A stretch of DNA of 64,000 nt, taken from the NCBI RefSeq assembly GCF_018129985.1, contig NZ_JAFCKT010000001.1:744001-808000 (forward strand), in the 5' to 3' direction. The stretch comes from Bradyrhizobium sp. SZCCT0148. Lineage in GTDB: Bacteria; Pseudomonadota; Alphaproteobacteria; Rhizobiales; Xanthobacteraceae. Below are positions 9,538 to 20,019 of this stretch, piece by piece. The translations under genes and the position numbers were made by a program. How positions within the stretch are numbered: the first letter of the stretch is position 1; each line of letters starts with the position of its first letter. The notes beneath the pieces were generated by a model. It made no database searches. It had not been told where the DNA came from and saw nothing but the letters and a program-made list of their open reading frames with translations.

Positions 9538-10536
9538 ATGGAACGCAGAGATGTGCTGAAGGGAGTGGTTCTTGCCGCGGGCGCAGCGTCAGCGATCGGA
9601 GTGGCAGGAACACCAACGCCGGCTCACGCCCAGACGGCCGACGGTTCGGGACAGTCCATCCTGCCCGTCGATCCCGAGCTCACGTTTCCGGACAGGTTCA
9701 AGGGCAAGACGCTGCTGGTGACAGGGTGTGCAAGGGGCATGGGTGCCGCGGCGGCGCTTCGGGCCGCGCGCGAAGGCGCCAATATTGTTGGCGTGGACTG
9801 GATCGAAGATCTCGGCCGCCAAACGATCCAGCAAATTGTCGATAAAGGTGGGCGCGCCATTTTCGTTCATGGAGATGTTGGTGATCCCGCGGTCTGCGAC
9901 CGCATGGTGAAGGCGGCGGTCGATACCTTCGGCGGGCTGGATCTGGCGCTCAACAATGCCGGCGTCATGGACGGCGTCCACTCAGGCGATCCGGTTGACT
10001 ACGAGAAGCAGCGGCGTCTGATTTTCGCCCCGATTCATCAGGCGACGGACGAGTATTGGGACAATGTCTTCCGGACTAATGCCGCCGGCGTCTTTCGGTC
10101 GCTGCGCGCCGAATTGCGGCAGATGGTAGCGCAACAACGCGGCGGCGCCATTGTCAATGTCGGATCGATCGCTGGTATGACGGGGCTTGCCGGCAATCCG
10201 GCCTATGTGGCCAGCAAGCATGCCGTGAACGGTTTGACGCGCAATGCAGCCATCGACTACGCGCCTTACGGGATTCGCGTCAACTCCGTGAACATGGCTG
10301 CAACCGATACACCGATGGTCGCCCGCGCGGGCAAGCTGGTTGCCGAGGCGGCCAAGGACGCGCGGCTGACGATGGGACGCATCAAGACGCAAAGCACCCT
10401 TGCCTATACGGACCCGAACCATCGTCCTGCTACGGTATGGGAGCAGGTGAGCGTGATGTTGTTTCTGTTGTCCAGCGAAGCATCCAATTTGACGGGAGGC
10501 GTTTTCCCCACGGATGGTGGCTGGACTGGGTACTGA
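9538..10536 (+). CDS. Exported SDR-family oxidoreductase with a Tat-type leader
   Basis: A 332-residue short-chain dehydrogenase/reductase. Its N-terminus is a Tat-like leader: [20 protein letters not shown] followed by an AHA-type cleavage region. The SDR core is complete: [15 protein letters not shown] (cofactor loop), [17 protein letters not shown] (catalytic Ser region), [11 protein letters not shown] (YxxxK) and a C-terminal [11 protein letters not shown]. An SDR that needs NAD(P) is unexpected in the periplasm unless it is folded with cofactor and exported by Tat, which would explain the leader. The start ATG 9538 is preceded by a GAAAGGGA ribosome site. It pairs with the barrel gene just upstream. 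Confidence 0.87.
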   Translation: MERRDVLKGVVLAAGAASAIGVAGTPTPAHAQTADGSGQSILPVDPELTFPDRFKGKTLLVTGCARGMGAAAALRAAREGANIVGVDWIEDLGRQTIQQIVDKGGRAIFVHGDVGDPAVCDRMVKAAVDTFGGLDLALNNAGVMDGVHSGDPVDYEKQRRLIFAPIHQATDEYWDNVFRTNAAGVFRSLRAELRQMVAQQRGGAIVNVGSIAGMTGLAGNPAYVASKHAVNGLTRNAAIDYAPYGIRVNSVNMAATDTPMVARAGKLVAEAAKDARLTMGRIKTQSTLAYTDPNHRPATVWEQVSVMLFLLSSEASNLTGGVFPTDGGWTGY

Positions 10537-11019
10537 CGGCGCCGGTCCGAAGCCGGTCGGGACGTCGTCGCGGGCATCGCAAAACCCCGGTTCACTGGGT
10601 CCGGCAAGGGTCGTTTTACCCCGAACGCCGCCGTGATGCCCTCACAACCCTGTTTTGCGCGACGGGTCAAATAAATCGGATAAGTAGCAACCGGCCGATC
10701 CGCGCACTTCGGCTACTGTGCATGGGGTTGTTTTCGCACTTTTGAGGTCGGGGCCTCCCGTGGCCGCGACAGAGGCGTGCGGCGCTCACATTCGCGTGCG
10801 GGAAGAATTTCCTGCATTTGCACCGTCGGTTGAAAGATCGATCGCGCCTGCGGCCGTCCGACAGCATGCGCATCAATCGCCATGACATCTCGACGCCTCC
10901 GGCTGGCCGCTCCATCGTTAGGCACTGTCGGTGGCTCGACGACCTGCTCCTCGAGCTACCTTTTGTCGGCGGACGATCGTACCTAGATAAGGGGAACCCC
11001 GACTCCGGGGAGCAATGCC
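10537..11019. other. Intergenic stretch without a recognisable gene
   Basis: About 480 bases with several short overlapping frames, none with a good ribosome site or a protein-like composition. It should contain the promoter of the flavin reductase gene at 11020. A motif like TTGCGCGACGGGTCAAATAA near 10655 resembles sequence I recall from dispersed intergenic repeats in this family, but I cannot confirm that. Confidence 0.4.
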
Positions 11020-11601
11020 ATGAATGTAGTGCCCCGCGATCTCATGACCGAAATCCCCGTCTCGTCCGCCGATTTCCGCGGCGCCATGCGCCATCTCACC
11101 GGCGGCGTCAGCATCATCACCGCCGGGCGGGGCAAGGACATTACCGGCATGACGGTGACGTCGGTGGCCTCATTCTCGGTCGATCCCCCGACGCTGCTGG
11201 TCAGCATCAACCGCGATGCCTCGTCCTTCCCGTTGATCCGGCGCTATGGTGCCTTTGGGGTGAACATGCTCGCGGCCGACCAGCTCGACGTCGCCGAACG
11301 CTTTGCCGGCAAGGGCGGGCTGAAGGGGGCCGATCGTTTTCCGGGCAGCCAGTGGGTGACGGCGGTCTCCGGCGTTCCGCTGCTGGTCGGTGCGCTGTCC
11401 GCGGTCGATTGCGAGGTCGAGGAGATCGTCGAGCGCCATTCCCATGGCATCGTCATCGGCCGTGTCAGGTCCGTGAGCAATTCGGCCCGCAGTGCTGCGC
11501 TGGCCTATTGGCACGGCCAGTACGTGGCGGTCGACCAGGAGGAGGACGCGGCCACGCTGGCGGATGTCGGCGTTCCCGCGCGCAGCCGGCGCGGCGTTTG
11601 A
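11020..11601 (+). CDS. Flavin reductase family protein (FMN-binding split barrel)
   Basis: This 193-residue protein has the flavin-reductase-like pattern: FRGAMRHLTGGVSIITAG, GMTVTSVASFSVDPPTLLVS, FGVNMLAADQ and a later HGIVIGRVRSV segment. Members supply reduced FMN/FAD to two-component monooxygenases. The start could be ATG 11020 or ATG 11044 (MTEIPVSSADF). No partner monooxygenase is adjacent; the luciferase-like enzyme at 1930 is a distant candidate only. Single gene, plus strand. Confidence 0.88.
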   Translation: MNVVPRDLMTEIPVSSADFRGAMRHLTGGVSIITAGRGKDITGMTVTSVASFSVDPPTLLVSINRDASSFPLIRRYGAFGVNMLAADQLDVAERFAGKGGLKGADRFPGSQWVTAVSGVPLLVGALSAVDCEVEEIVERHSHGIVIGRVRSVSNSARSAALAYWHGQYVAVDQEEDAATLADVGVPARSRRGV

Positions 11602-11695
11602 CCGCCGCAGGCTGTCGGCGCAGAGGCTGGTCTTTTCTCCGTCATCGCTCTAGAAGCGCCCTGGCCCCGTTTCGGGACTGCAATGGAGCGGATCG

Positions 11696-11854
11696 ATGAA
11701 GCGTATCGCGACCTTCGCCTTCTATGCTGTCGGCGCGCTCGCGATCGCCTATCTCGCGCTCTACGCCTACGCGATGTTCTCGGGCCAGCCCGTGATCATC
11801 CCCGGCGATCCCATCCACATCTTCCGCAAGCCGGACGCGCCGAGTTACTCCTGA
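11696..11854 (+). CDS. Small single-pass membrane protein (52 aa)
   Basis: The ATG at 11696 opens a 52-residue frame with a short basic start (MKRIATFAFYAVGALAIAYL), one hydrophobic helix and a polar C-terminal tail (PGDPIHIFRKPDAPSYS). A GGAGCGGAT ribosome-like site precedes the start. It reads as a genuine small inner-membrane protein with the tail facing out, but I recognise no family. It lies between the flavin reductase and the convergent peptidase. Confidence 0.65.
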   Translation: MKRIATFAFYAVGALAIAYLALYAYAMFSGQPVIIPGDPIHIFRKPDAPSYS

Positions 11855-11936
11855 GTGGTGCATCACCGTGTGGCACGGCGCTCTCTCGATTCGTCATGGC
11901 CGGCCTTGACCCGCTATGACGACAGAGTGTGTGACT

Positions 11937-13085
11937 TCACCCCCGCAAAATTGCCAGCGCAAGCGCCTGCGCGCGCGGCACGATGCTGTCGATATCGAGA
12001 TATTCCTCCGGCGTGTGCGCGAGCCCGCCGACCGGGCCGAGGCCGCAGATGGTCGGCGTACCGACCGCGGCGGTGAAGCCGGAATCGGCGCAGCCGCCGG
12101 AGAACTCGCCCTGCAGCGTGGTGAGCCCGGCCTCCCTTGCTGCAGCCTGGTAGCTTTCGAACAGCGCCTTTGATTCCGCGCTCTGCACCACCGGCACGAA
12201 CTCGCCCTTGATCGTCAGCGTCGCATGCGTGCCCGGCACGTAGGATGTCGCGACGATGGCCTCGATCGCGCCCATCACCCGCGCACGATCGGCCGGATCG
12301 ACATAGCGCAGGTCGATCTGGCCTTCGGCGTAGGGCGCGGTGGTGTTGACGGACTGACCGCCCGAGACCAGGCCGACATTGAGCGTGATGCCCTTGTCGA
12401 GGTCGGTGAGCGCGTGGATCTGCACGATCTTGTGCGCGAGCTCGCCGATCGCGCTGACGCCGGCGGCGAAATTGGCGCCGGAATGCGCGGCTTTGCCGGT
12501 GATGCCCAGATGCATGAAGATGCCGCCCTTGCGCCCGGTCACGATGTTGCCGGTGGGGCGGCCGGGCTCGGAATTGAACACGGCGCGGGCCGAGCGCCCC
12601 TCGCGCTCGATCACGGGCCGTGAGGAGGGCGAGCCGATCTCCTCGTCCGAGGTGATCAGCAGCTTGATGGGATGCGGGTTGCCGCCGAATTTGTGGAAGG
12701 CGGTGGCGACGAAGATGTTCATCACGACGCCGGACTTCATGTCGGCGACGCCGGGCCCATAGGCGCGGCCGTCCTTGATCGTGAACGGACGTCGCTCCGC
12801 TTCGCCCTTGCCGAACACGGTGTCGCGATGTCCCATCAACAGCACCGGCTTCTCGTTGCTGCCGGGCTTTGCGACGTCGGCATGGATCGCGTCGCCGAAG
12901 GTGGCGTCGGCCTCGCGCCGGCACGGAATGCCGTGCTCGGTGAAATGCCGCTCGAACCGCGCACCGACCGCATCGACGCCGTCCTTGTCATAGGAGCCGG
13001 AATCGATGTTCACGACGTCGCGCAGCAGATCGATCATCGCCTGCTTCTGCGATGCCAGCCAGTCCGTGATTTGAGCTTGAGACAT
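11937..13085 (-). CDS. M20-family metallopeptidase (glutamate carboxypeptidase-like)
   Basis: A 382-residue zinc peptidase of the ArgE/DapE/CPG2 family. The metal-binding motifs are in order: MGHRDTVFGKG, GPGVADMKSG, ITSDEEIGS (catalytic Glu and metal ligand), FNSEPGR, and a C-terminal LGPVGGLAHTPEEY with the last His. A dimerisation lid domain lies between (GKAAHSGANFAAGVSAI). There is no signal peptide, so it is probably cytoplasmic, hydrolysing N-acyl or gamma-glutamyl-type bonds. Exact substrate unknown. The start ATG 13085 gives the normal N-terminus. Confidence 0.9.
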   Translation of the reverse strand: MSQAQITDWLASQKQAMIDLLRDVVNIDSGSYDKDGVDAVGARFERHFTEHGIPCRREADATFGDAIHADVAKPGSNEKPVLLMGHRDTVFGKGEAERRPFTIKDGRAYGPGVADMKSGVVMNIFVATAFHKFGGNPHPIKLLITSDEEIGSPSSRPVIEREGRSARAVFNSEPGRPTGNIVTGRKGGIFMHLGITGKAAHSGANFAAGVSAIGELAHKIVQIHALTDLDKGITLNVGLVSGGQSVNTTAPYAEGQIDLRYVDPADRARVMGAIEAIVATSYVPGTHATLTIKGEFVPVVQSAESKALFESYQAAAREAGLTTLQGEFSGGCADSGFTAAVGTPTICGLGPVGGLAHTPEEYLDIDSIVPRAQALALAILRG

Positions 13086-13177
13086 GTGGTTCCTCGCGTG
13101 GTTCTCATGCGGGGTTATAGGGTCTGGCGTGGCGGCGACCTAGTCGCCGGATGCGGTGCCGCCATGTGTTCGCTCCC

Positions 13178-13256
13178 GTAGCCCGGATGAGCGGAGCGAT
13201 ATCCGGGATGCCACAAGGAGAGGTGTCCCGCATCTCGCTGCGCTCATGCGGGCTAC
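13178..13256. repeat. Dispersed palindromic intergenic repeat
   Basis: A GTAGCCCGGATGAGCGGAGC arm and a matching TGCGGGCTAC end bracket an imperfect inverted repeat; the inner halves CGGATGAGCGGAGCGA and TCGCTGCGCTCATGCG also pair. I recall this motif as a multi-copy intergenic element in Bradyrhizobium. Only one copy lies in this window. Confidence 0.7.
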
Positions 13257-13283
13257 CAGACCGTCACTGACGGCTCACAAAAA

Positions 13284-13308
13284 AATGCCCGGGACCGGCC
13301 CGGGCATT
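13284..13308 (-). terminator. Rho-independent terminator after flbD
   Basis: Perfect 10-base arms (AATGCCCGGG and CCCGGGCATT) flank a 5-base loop. On the minus strand a run of seven T follows immediately. It sits 29 bases beyond the flbD stop and ends the flagellar operon. Confidence 0.93.
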
Positions 13309-13336
13309 CGCAATCTCGGCCAGCGTGGACGCAGCC

Positions 13337-14722
<1,386 letters not shown>

Positions 14723-14755
14723 GTCAGTCTCCTGTCCGTCTGGTCGCGCGCGCTA

Positions 14756-15106
14756 TCAGCTGCGTTCGGTCTTGATGATTTCGGTCATGGTCACGCCGAG
14801 CTTGTCCTCCACCAGGACGACTTCGCCGCGGGCGACCAGCTTGTTGTTGACGTAGATGTCGATGGCCTCGCCGACGCGGCGGTCAAGCTCGAGCACGGTG
14901 CCGGGTCCGAGCTTCAACAGTTCGCTGACGTCCATCTTCGAGCGGCCGAGCACGGCCGAGACCTGCACGGGAACGTCGAACACCGCCTCGAGGTCGGCGG
15001 CGGCACGCGCCGCATATTCGTCCTCGTTGTAGCCGACGTCGGTGCCGGTGGGCGGCATCGGGCCGTTCAGATCGGGCAGCGGGACCTGTCCGTCGGTGTC
15101 GCTCAT
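14756..15106 (-). CDS. fliN: FliN, flagellar motor switch C-ring protein
   Basis: This 116-residue protein has an acidic, Pro-rich N-terminus and a C-terminal SpoA domain: FDVPVQVSAVLGRSKMDVSE, LKLGPGTVLELDRRVGEAID, NNKLVARGEVVLVEDKLGV and MTEI. FliN forms the base of the cytoplasmic C-ring and contributes to switching and export. It begins 3 bases after fliH and ends 33 bases before flbD, in one transcription unit. Confidence 0.95.
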   Translation of the reverse strand: MSDTDGQVPLPDLNGPMPPTGTDVGYNEDEYAARAAADLEAVFDVPVQVSAVLGRSKMDVSELLKLGPGTVLELDRRVGEAIDIYVNNKLVARGEVVLVEDKLGVTMTEIIKTERS

Positions 15107-15109
15107 GGC

Positions 15110-15733
15110 TTAGCTCCCCCTGCGGGACGCGACATAGCGTCCAACCATTTCGTCGATTTTGGCCGCGATGGCGGCGCGCTCCAGCACCACACCGCCATCG
15201 GCCCATTCGATCCGGCAGTCGCCGGTCACAATCTCCGGCTCGGCCAGGATCACCAGCCGTCCTTCGAAGCCGCTCTGCTTGGCGAGCCGCTCGATCTTCT
15301 CGCGCGCGCTGTCATAGAGCGCGTCGTTGATGCGGACCACCAGATGCGGCGTCGCAACCAGATGCGAGAAGCAGTCCTTGACCAGGGCGACGATCTCGCC
15401 GAGCGGCTCGGCGGCGACCAGGTCCGCGCACAGCTTGCGCGCGACCGCCACCGCGACGTCGACCGCCTCGGTCTCCATCTTGATTTCGATGTTGCCGATC
15501 CCGGAAGCAATGCCGCGGATGCCGATGTTGATCTCTTCCATGGCAAGTGCGACGCGGCGGTCGCTCTCGGCCTTGGCCTCGTGCTGGCCTGCGGCGAAAC
15601 CTTCCTGATAGGCGCGCGCCTCGGCTTCCGCGACTTTCTGGGCGATCTCGGCGGCGGTCGCGGCCTTCTCGCGGGTCGCGCGCTCGGGCGCCGCGAAGTC
15701 GGTATCGAACAGGAATTTTGCCGGAGCGGCCAT
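15110..15733 (-). CDS. fliH: FliH-like flagellar export ATPase regulator
   Basis: A 207-residue protein with a charged, Ala/Glu-rich helical N-terminal half (EIAQKVAEAEARAYQEGFAA with Gly-spaced repeats) and a C-terminal V-ATPase-E-like domain (LVVRINDALYDSAREKIERL, IEWADGGVVLER). FliH binds the FliI ATPase and the C-ring. Position between fliG and fliN supports the call more strongly than sequence, since FliH diverges quickly. Its ATG overlaps the fliG stop (TGATG), suggesting translational coupling. Confidence 0.88.
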   Translation of the reverse strand: MAAPAKFLFDTDFAAPERATREKAATAAEIAQKVAEAEARAYQEGFAAGQHEAKAESDRRVALAMEEINIGIRGIASGIGNIEIKMETEAVDVAVAVARKLCADLVAAEPLGEIVALVKDCFSHLVATPHLVVRINDALYDSAREKIERLAKQSGFEGRLVILAEPEIVTGDCRIEWADGGVVLERAAIAAKIDEMVGRYVASRRGS

Positions 15734-16821
15734 CAGTACACCAGTTCGTCGTCGGCGCGGTTCTTGGTCAGCATGATCTCGCCCTTGGCGGCGAGATCCT
15801 TGGCGAGGTTGACCAGCAGCGCCTGCGCCTCGTCGACGTCGCGCAGGCGGACCGGGCCCATCGCGGCCATGTCGTCCTGCAGCATCTTGGCGGCGCGCGA
15901 GGACATGTTGCCGAAGAAGAAGTTGCGGACGTCCTCGTTGGCGCTCTTGAGCGCGACGCCGAGCTTGTCCTTGTCGACGTTGCGCATCAGCGTCTGCGCC
16001 GAGCCCGAATCCAGCTTCACGAGGTCGTCGAAGGTGAACATCAGCGCCTTGATGCGCTCGGCCGATTCGCGGTTGTCTTCTTCCAGCGAGGTGATGAAGC
16101 GGGTTTCGGTCTGGCGGTCGAAATTGTTGAAGATTTCCGCCATCACCTCGTGGGCGTCGCGGCGGCGGGTCTGCGACAGGTTGGACATGAATTCGGTGCG
16201 CAGGGTCTTCTCCACGCTCTCGATCACCTCCTTCTGCACCGCCTCCATCTTCAGCATGCGATTGACGACGTCGAGCGCGAGCTCCTCGGGGAAGATGCCG
16301 AGCACGCGCGCGGCGTGTTCCGGTTTCAGCTTCGAGAGCACGACCGCGATGGTCTGCGGATATTCGTTCTTGAGATAGTTGGCGAGCACCTCTTCCTGCA
16401 CGTTGGATAGCTTCTCCCACATGTTGCGTCCCGCAGGGCCGCGGATCTCGTCCATGATGCCGTTGACGCGCTCCGGCGGCAGGTACTGCTGGAGCAGCCG
16501 CTCGGTGGCGTCGAAATTGCCCATCAGCGCGCCCGAGGCCGACATGCGCGAGACGAACTCGAGCAGCATGTCCTCGACCGTATCGACCTCGACGGTGCCC
16601 AGCGTCGACATCTCCAGCGAGAGCTGGCGCACCTCGTCGTCGTCGAGCATCGACCAGATCTTGCCGCCGTACTGTTCGCCCAGCGCGAGCATCAGGATTG
16701 CGGCTCGCTTGGGCCCCGTCACCGCCTCGGTCTGGCCCGCGCGGCTGCCGGCGCGCTGGCCGAGCGTGGAGATCACGCTGGTGATGTCGTTGGAGTTGGC
16801 ATTTTGCAGATTGGCGGCCAT
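15733..16821 (-). CDS. fliG: FliG, flagellar motor switch protein
   Basis: The 362-residue protein is of normal FliG length. Family signatures are [20 protein letters not shown] near the N-terminus, the middle [19 protein letters not shown] segment and the C-terminal [20 protein letters not shown] motor domain that faces the stator. FliG couples the MS-ring to torque generation. It follows fliF by 43 bases and overlaps fliH by one base. Confidence 0.97.
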   Translation of the reverse strand: MAANLQNANSNDITSVISTLGQRAGSRAGQTEAVTGPKRAAILMLALGEQYGGKIWSMLDDDEVRQLSLEMSTLGTVEVDTVEDMLLEFVSRMSASGALMGNFDATERLLQQYLPPERVNGIMDEIRGPAGRNMWEKLSNVQEEVLANYLKNEYPQTIAVVLSKLKPEHAARVLGIFPEELALDVVNRMLKMEAVQKEVIESVEKTLRTEFMSNLSQTRRRDAHEVMAEIFNNFDRQTETRFITSLEEDNRESAERIKALMFTFDDLVKLDSGSAQTLMRNVDKDKLGVALKSANEDVRNFFFGNMSSRAAKMLQDDMAAMGPVRLRDVDEAQALLVNLAKDLAAKGEIMLTKNRADDELVY

Positions 16822-16864
16822 GTCAGATCACTTCTTGATTCACTGGCTGGGTTTCTTGGTTCGA

Positions 16865-18478
16865 TTACTTGGCTGGTTCGGTCAGCCACTGGCGGATGAT
16901 GGCGACGGTTTCGTTGGGGTTGCGCTCGGCGAGTTCGCCGACGCGATGAACGGACTGGGCATGAACCTGGCCCTGGACGGTGGCGACGTCGATCGCGCTG
17001 GCGGCGCCGCTCGGCAGCAGTGCCTGGCCGCTGGCCGGCGCCGCCTCTTCCGAGGCGGCCGGGCCTGAGAGCACGCCGGAGATGGCGGCTGCGACTTCGT
17101 CGGAGGCCAGGATGCGCTTCACCAGCGGGCGGATCACCAGGAACAGCACGATCAGGCCGAGCAGCATCATCACCCCGAGCTCGACGAAGTACATGACGTC
17201 GTCCTTGGTGAACTGGAGCATGCCAAGGAAGCCGGAGGGCTCGCTGATCGGGGCAGTGGAGGGCGCATCCGCAAAGCGCAAATTGACGACCTCGACCTGG
17301 TCGCCGCGCTTCTGGTCGAATCCGATCGCCGAGCGCACCAGGGTGGCGATGCGGTCGAGCTGCTCCTTGGTGCGGTCGGTGTAGACGAGCTCGCCCTTGT
17401 CGTTCTTGGTGTAGATGCCGTCGACCAGCACCGCGACCGAGATGCGGTTGACCCGGCCGGCCTCGGTCACTTCGGTCTTGGTGGTGCGGGAGATCTCGTA
17501 ATTGTTGGTCTCTTCGGACTTCTTGCTCTGGTCCTTGGCCGTGGCGCCGCTGTTCTGCTGGTTGCCCGGCAGCTCGTTGTTGACGGTGACCTGGCCGTTG
17601 TTGTCGGCGGTCATGCTCTGCTCTTCGCGGGTCTGGCTCGAGCGCAGCACGCGGCCCTCGGGGTCGTACTTGTCCGAGGTCTGGGTGATCTTGTTGAAGT
17701 CGAAATCGGCGGAGAGCTGGACGCGGGCGCGGCCCGAGCCGACCACGGAGGAGACGATGTCCTCGACCTGCTTGCGGATCCGTTTCTCGAAGGAGATGCG
17801 GCGCTCGTCGCCGAGCGCCTGCTCCGGATCGGTGGCGGCGCCGTCGGCGAGCAGCTGGCCGGCCTCGTCGACGATCGAGACCCGCTGCGGCTTCAGGCCG
17901 TTGACGGCGGAGGCGACGAGGTGGCGGATGGCGCGGATCTGCTGGGCTTCCAGTGCGCCGCGGACCCGGACCACGATCGAGGCCGACGGCTCCGGCGCCT
18001 CGCGGGCGAACAGCGGGCGCTCGGGCAGCACCAGATGGACGCGGGCGGCCTGGATGCGGTCGATGGCGCGGATGGTGCGGGCGAGCTCGCCTTCCAGCGC
18101 GCGGAGGTGATTGATGTTCTGGACGAAGGAGGTGGTGCCGAGGGCGTCCGACTTGTCGAACACCTCGTAGCCGACGCCGCCGCCCTTGGGCAGGCCGCCC
18201 TCGGCGAGCTTCATCCGCAGGCGCGTGACCTTGTCCTTGGGCACCATGATGATGCTGCCCTCGTTGCGGATCTCGAACTGGATGCCCTGGCGTTCCAGGT
18301 CCTTGATAATGCCGGAGGAGTCCTCGACGCTGAGGTCGGTGAACAGCGTCGTCATCTGCGGCGTGGTGACGCGCATGATGACGAACGCGAAAAAGCCGAT
18401 GAGCGCGGCGGTGACCGCGATCATCGCCGCGAACCGGGCAGCGCCGATACTCTTCAGAAAGTCCGCAAGACCTTGCAA
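16865..18478 (-). CDS. fliF: FliF, flagellar MS-ring protein
   Basis: A 537-residue protein with a transmembrane helix near the N-terminus (ARFAAMIAVTAALIGFFAFV), periplasmic ring-building motifs (EGGLPKGGGVGYEVFDKSDA, EGELARTIRAIDRIQAARVH) and a second membrane helix near residues 430-450 (VELGVMMLLGLIVLFLVIRP), then a cytoplasmic tail that binds FliG. The start codon is TTG at 18478, with a G-rich stretch (GGGGCGG) just upstream; no in-frame ATG gives the MQGLADFLKS N-terminus. A CtrA-like site lies about 80 bases upstream. First gene of the fliF-G-H-N-flbD unit. Confidence 0.96.
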   Translation of the reverse strand: MQGLADFLKSIGAARFAAMIAVTAALIGFFAFVIMRVTTPQMTTLFTDLSVEDSSGIIKDLERQGIQFEIRNEGSIIMVPKDKVTRLRMKLAEGGLPKGGGVGYEVFDKSDALGTTSFVQNINHLRALEGELARTIRAIDRIQAARVHLVLPERPLFAREAPEPSASIVVRVRGALEAQQIRAIRHLVASAVNGLKPQRVSIVDEAGQLLADGAATDPEQALGDERRISFEKRIRKQVEDIVSSVVGSGRARVQLSADFDFNKITQTSDKYDPEGRVLRSSQTREEQSMTADNNGQVTVNNELPGNQQNSGATAKDQSKKSEETNNYEISRTTKTEVTEAGRVNRISVAVLVDGIYTKNDKGELVYTDRTKEQLDRIATLVRSAIGFDQKRGDQVEVVNLRFADAPSTAPISEPSGFLGMLQFTKDDVMYFVELGVMMLLGLIVLFLVIRPLVKRILASDEVAAAISGVLSGPAASEEAAPASGQALLPSGAASAIDVATVQGQVHAQSVHRVGELAERNPNETVAIIRQWLTEPAK

Positions 18479-18555
18479 GCAACCGCCCCAACAGATTCGG
18501 CCGCTTTCACCGGAAAGGCCGACTGGGCAATTATTGCCTAGGTGATGGTTTCGAT

Positions 18556-18574
18556 ATGGTTAACGAAGGTTAAG
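18556..18574 (-). promoter_or_regulatory. CtrA-like binding site upstream of fliF
   Basis: Minus-strand sequence CTTAACCTTCGTTAACCAT contains two TTAACC halves; TTAACCAT is a known CtrA half-site octamer, and TTAA-N6-TTAA is one base short of the canonical TTAA-N7-TTAA spacing. It lies about 80-95 bases before the fliF start. CtrA control of fliF is known in Caulobacter; here it is inferred. Confidence 0.6.
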
Positions 18575-18611
18575 AGGTCGGACAAAAGTCGCGCGAAAGG
18601 CGGATATGAAA

Positions 18612-18642
18612 AAAATCGGCCTCGCGGGGCGGGGCCGATTTT
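18612..18642 (-). terminator. Rho-independent terminator after sciP (probably bidirectional)
   Basis: Ten-base arms (AAAATCGGCC, GGCCGATTTT) flank an 11-base G-rich loop. On the minus strand a TTTTTTC run continues past the stem. It lies 28 bases beyond the sciP stop and separates sciP from the fliF promoter. Confidence 0.88.
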
Positions 18643-18670
18643 CGTCAAAAGCCGCAGATTTCCGGATCGC

Positions 18671-18946
18671 CTACTGGCGATATTGCTGGATGCGGGTGGT
18701 GCGAAGACCCGCCAGACCATGCTGGTCGATGGAAAACTGCCAGGAAAGGAATTCGTCGACCGTTAGGGTATAACGGCTGCAGGCCTCCTCAAGCGAGAGA
18801 AGTCCACCACGGACGGCGGCGACGACTTCGGCCTTGCGGCGGATGACCCAGCGTTTGGTGCCGGGTGCAGGCAGATCCGCGATCGTCAACGGACTGCCGT
18901 CCGGCCCGATGACGTATTTTACCCTCGGGCGATGGGGTTCTGTCAT
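18671..18946 (-). CDS. sciP: SciP-like CtrA inhibitory protein (DUF1153)
   Basis: A 91-residue protein starting MTEPHRPRVKYVIGPDGSPL, with a helix-turn-helix-like core (KRWVIRRKAEVVAAVRGGLL, EEACSRYTLTVDEFLSWQ) and a conserved end (GLAGLRTTRIQQYRQ). This matches DUF1153/SciP, which in Caulobacter binds CtrA and blocks transcription of its targets, and is likewise encoded beside flagellar genes. An upstream in-frame ATG at 18967 exists, but the MTEPHRP start is the family norm. It has its own terminator and is transcribed alone. Confidence 0.92.
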   Translation of the reverse strand: MTEPHRPRVKYVIGPDGSPLTIADLPAPGTKRWVIRRKAEVVAAVRGGLLSLEEACSRYTLTVDEFLSWQFSIDQHGLAGLRTTRIQQYRQ

Positions 18947-19298
18947 GGCGTACTCACAAACTCTCAACCACTGAACTCACACCCGTAACCCTACGCCCGG
19001 CGGCTTAAAAATCCGCTAAGCCTAAGGCTTCAATACAATTCTCGTTGAAAATGGCTGGAACGCGCTCGTCTCGACCGGCATCCAGGCCGGTCGAGGGGGA
19101 CTTCGTAAATACTTTACTAACGAATGGAGCCGCCAAGCCGGCTCGATGGTCATCCCGGGGTACGCGGAGCGTGAGATTCGTGATCCCAGGGAGTAGTCTG
19201 ACGAAATTCGGAGTTATGGTCTTACACGAAACGACTTGGTGGTTATTGGATCTCCGCTTTCGCGGGGATGACTCTGAAGTTGCGGCAGTGCTCCGCTA
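18947..19298. other. Intergenic stretch with repeat-like palindromes, no gene seen
   Basis: About 350 bases between flgD and sciP. It holds short palindromes such as TCCGCTTTCGCGGGGATGAC (around 19251-19271) and a TCGACCGGCATCCAGGCCGG inverted repeat near 19075. These resemble common intergenic repeat modules of rhizobia. The sciP promoter should lie at its left end. Confidence 0.5.
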
Positions 19299-20006
19299 TC
19301 AATTGCTGCTTGTCGCGATGATGCTCTTCACCTGGCTCAGGGTGTAGCTGGCGCCGTCGATGGTGAGCAGGGGCGGCGACTGGGTCAGGTCGACCGATGA
19401 CACCACGCCCTGCACCTGCGCCGCGATGCCGACGTTGTTGTTGGCGACGTCCTTGCCCGTCGCCGAGATCGTGTACTTGCCGTCGGGCCACTGCGTGCCG
19501 TCATTGCCCATGCCGTTCCAGGTGAAGGGAACGTCGGTGCCGGCACCGGCCGTGTACTTGCCGGTGAATACGGTCTGGCCGCTGGCATTGGCGACGGTGA
19601 TGTCGACGGTGGAATCGGTCGGCACGTTGAGATGCCAGGTCGCGGACGAGTTCGTCATGGTCGCGGTGGTGCCGTCGACCAGGGCGGTCTTGCCGACGAA
19701 GCCCAGCGCCTGGGTCGCCTGCGTGGTCTGCTGCAGGGTGACGAGCTGGGACAGCGCGTCGTTGGTCTTGAGCTGCTGCTCGACGCCGGCGAACTGCACC
19801 AGCTGCTGGGTGAACTGGTTGGTGTCGAGCGGGTCCAGCGGATTCTGGTTCTGCAGCTGCGTGGTCAGCAGCGTCAGGAAGGTCTGGAAGTTGCCGGCGA
19901 GCGTCGATCCCGTGGTGGAGCCCAGCGAGTTCGACGAGGAGGATTTCGGGAGGTCCGTGGTCCCGGAGACGACCGTAGGAGCGGTAGCGCCAGTCGTGGT
20001 GGTCAT
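19299..20006 (-). CDS. flgD: FlgD, flagellar hook assembly (capping) protein
   Basis: The 235-residue protein has the FlgD N-terminal motif NFQTFLTLLTTQLQNQNPLD followed by PLDTNQFTQQLVQFAGVEQQ, then a tudor/FnIII-like C-terminal half with FTGKYTAGAGTDVPFTWNGM and DGKYTISATG. FlgD caps the growing hook. The true start is ATG 20006; the frame extends further up but overlaps fliK. It follows fliK by 13 bases, so the two are co-transcribed from the sigma-54 site before fliK. Confidence 0.95.
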   Translation of the reverse strand: MTTTTGATAPTVVSGTTDLPKSSSSNSLGSTTGSTLAGNFQTFLTLLTTQLQNQNPLDPLDTNQFTQQLVQFAGVEQQLKTNDALSQLVTLQQTTQATQALGFVGKTALVDGTTATMTNSSATWHLNVPTDSTVDITVANASGQTVFTGKYTAGAGTDVPFTWNGMGNDGTQWPDGKYTISATGKDVANNNVGIAAQVQGVVSSVDLTQSPPLLTIDGASYTLSQVKSIIATSSN

Positions 20007-20019
20007 GTCGAGTACTCCC

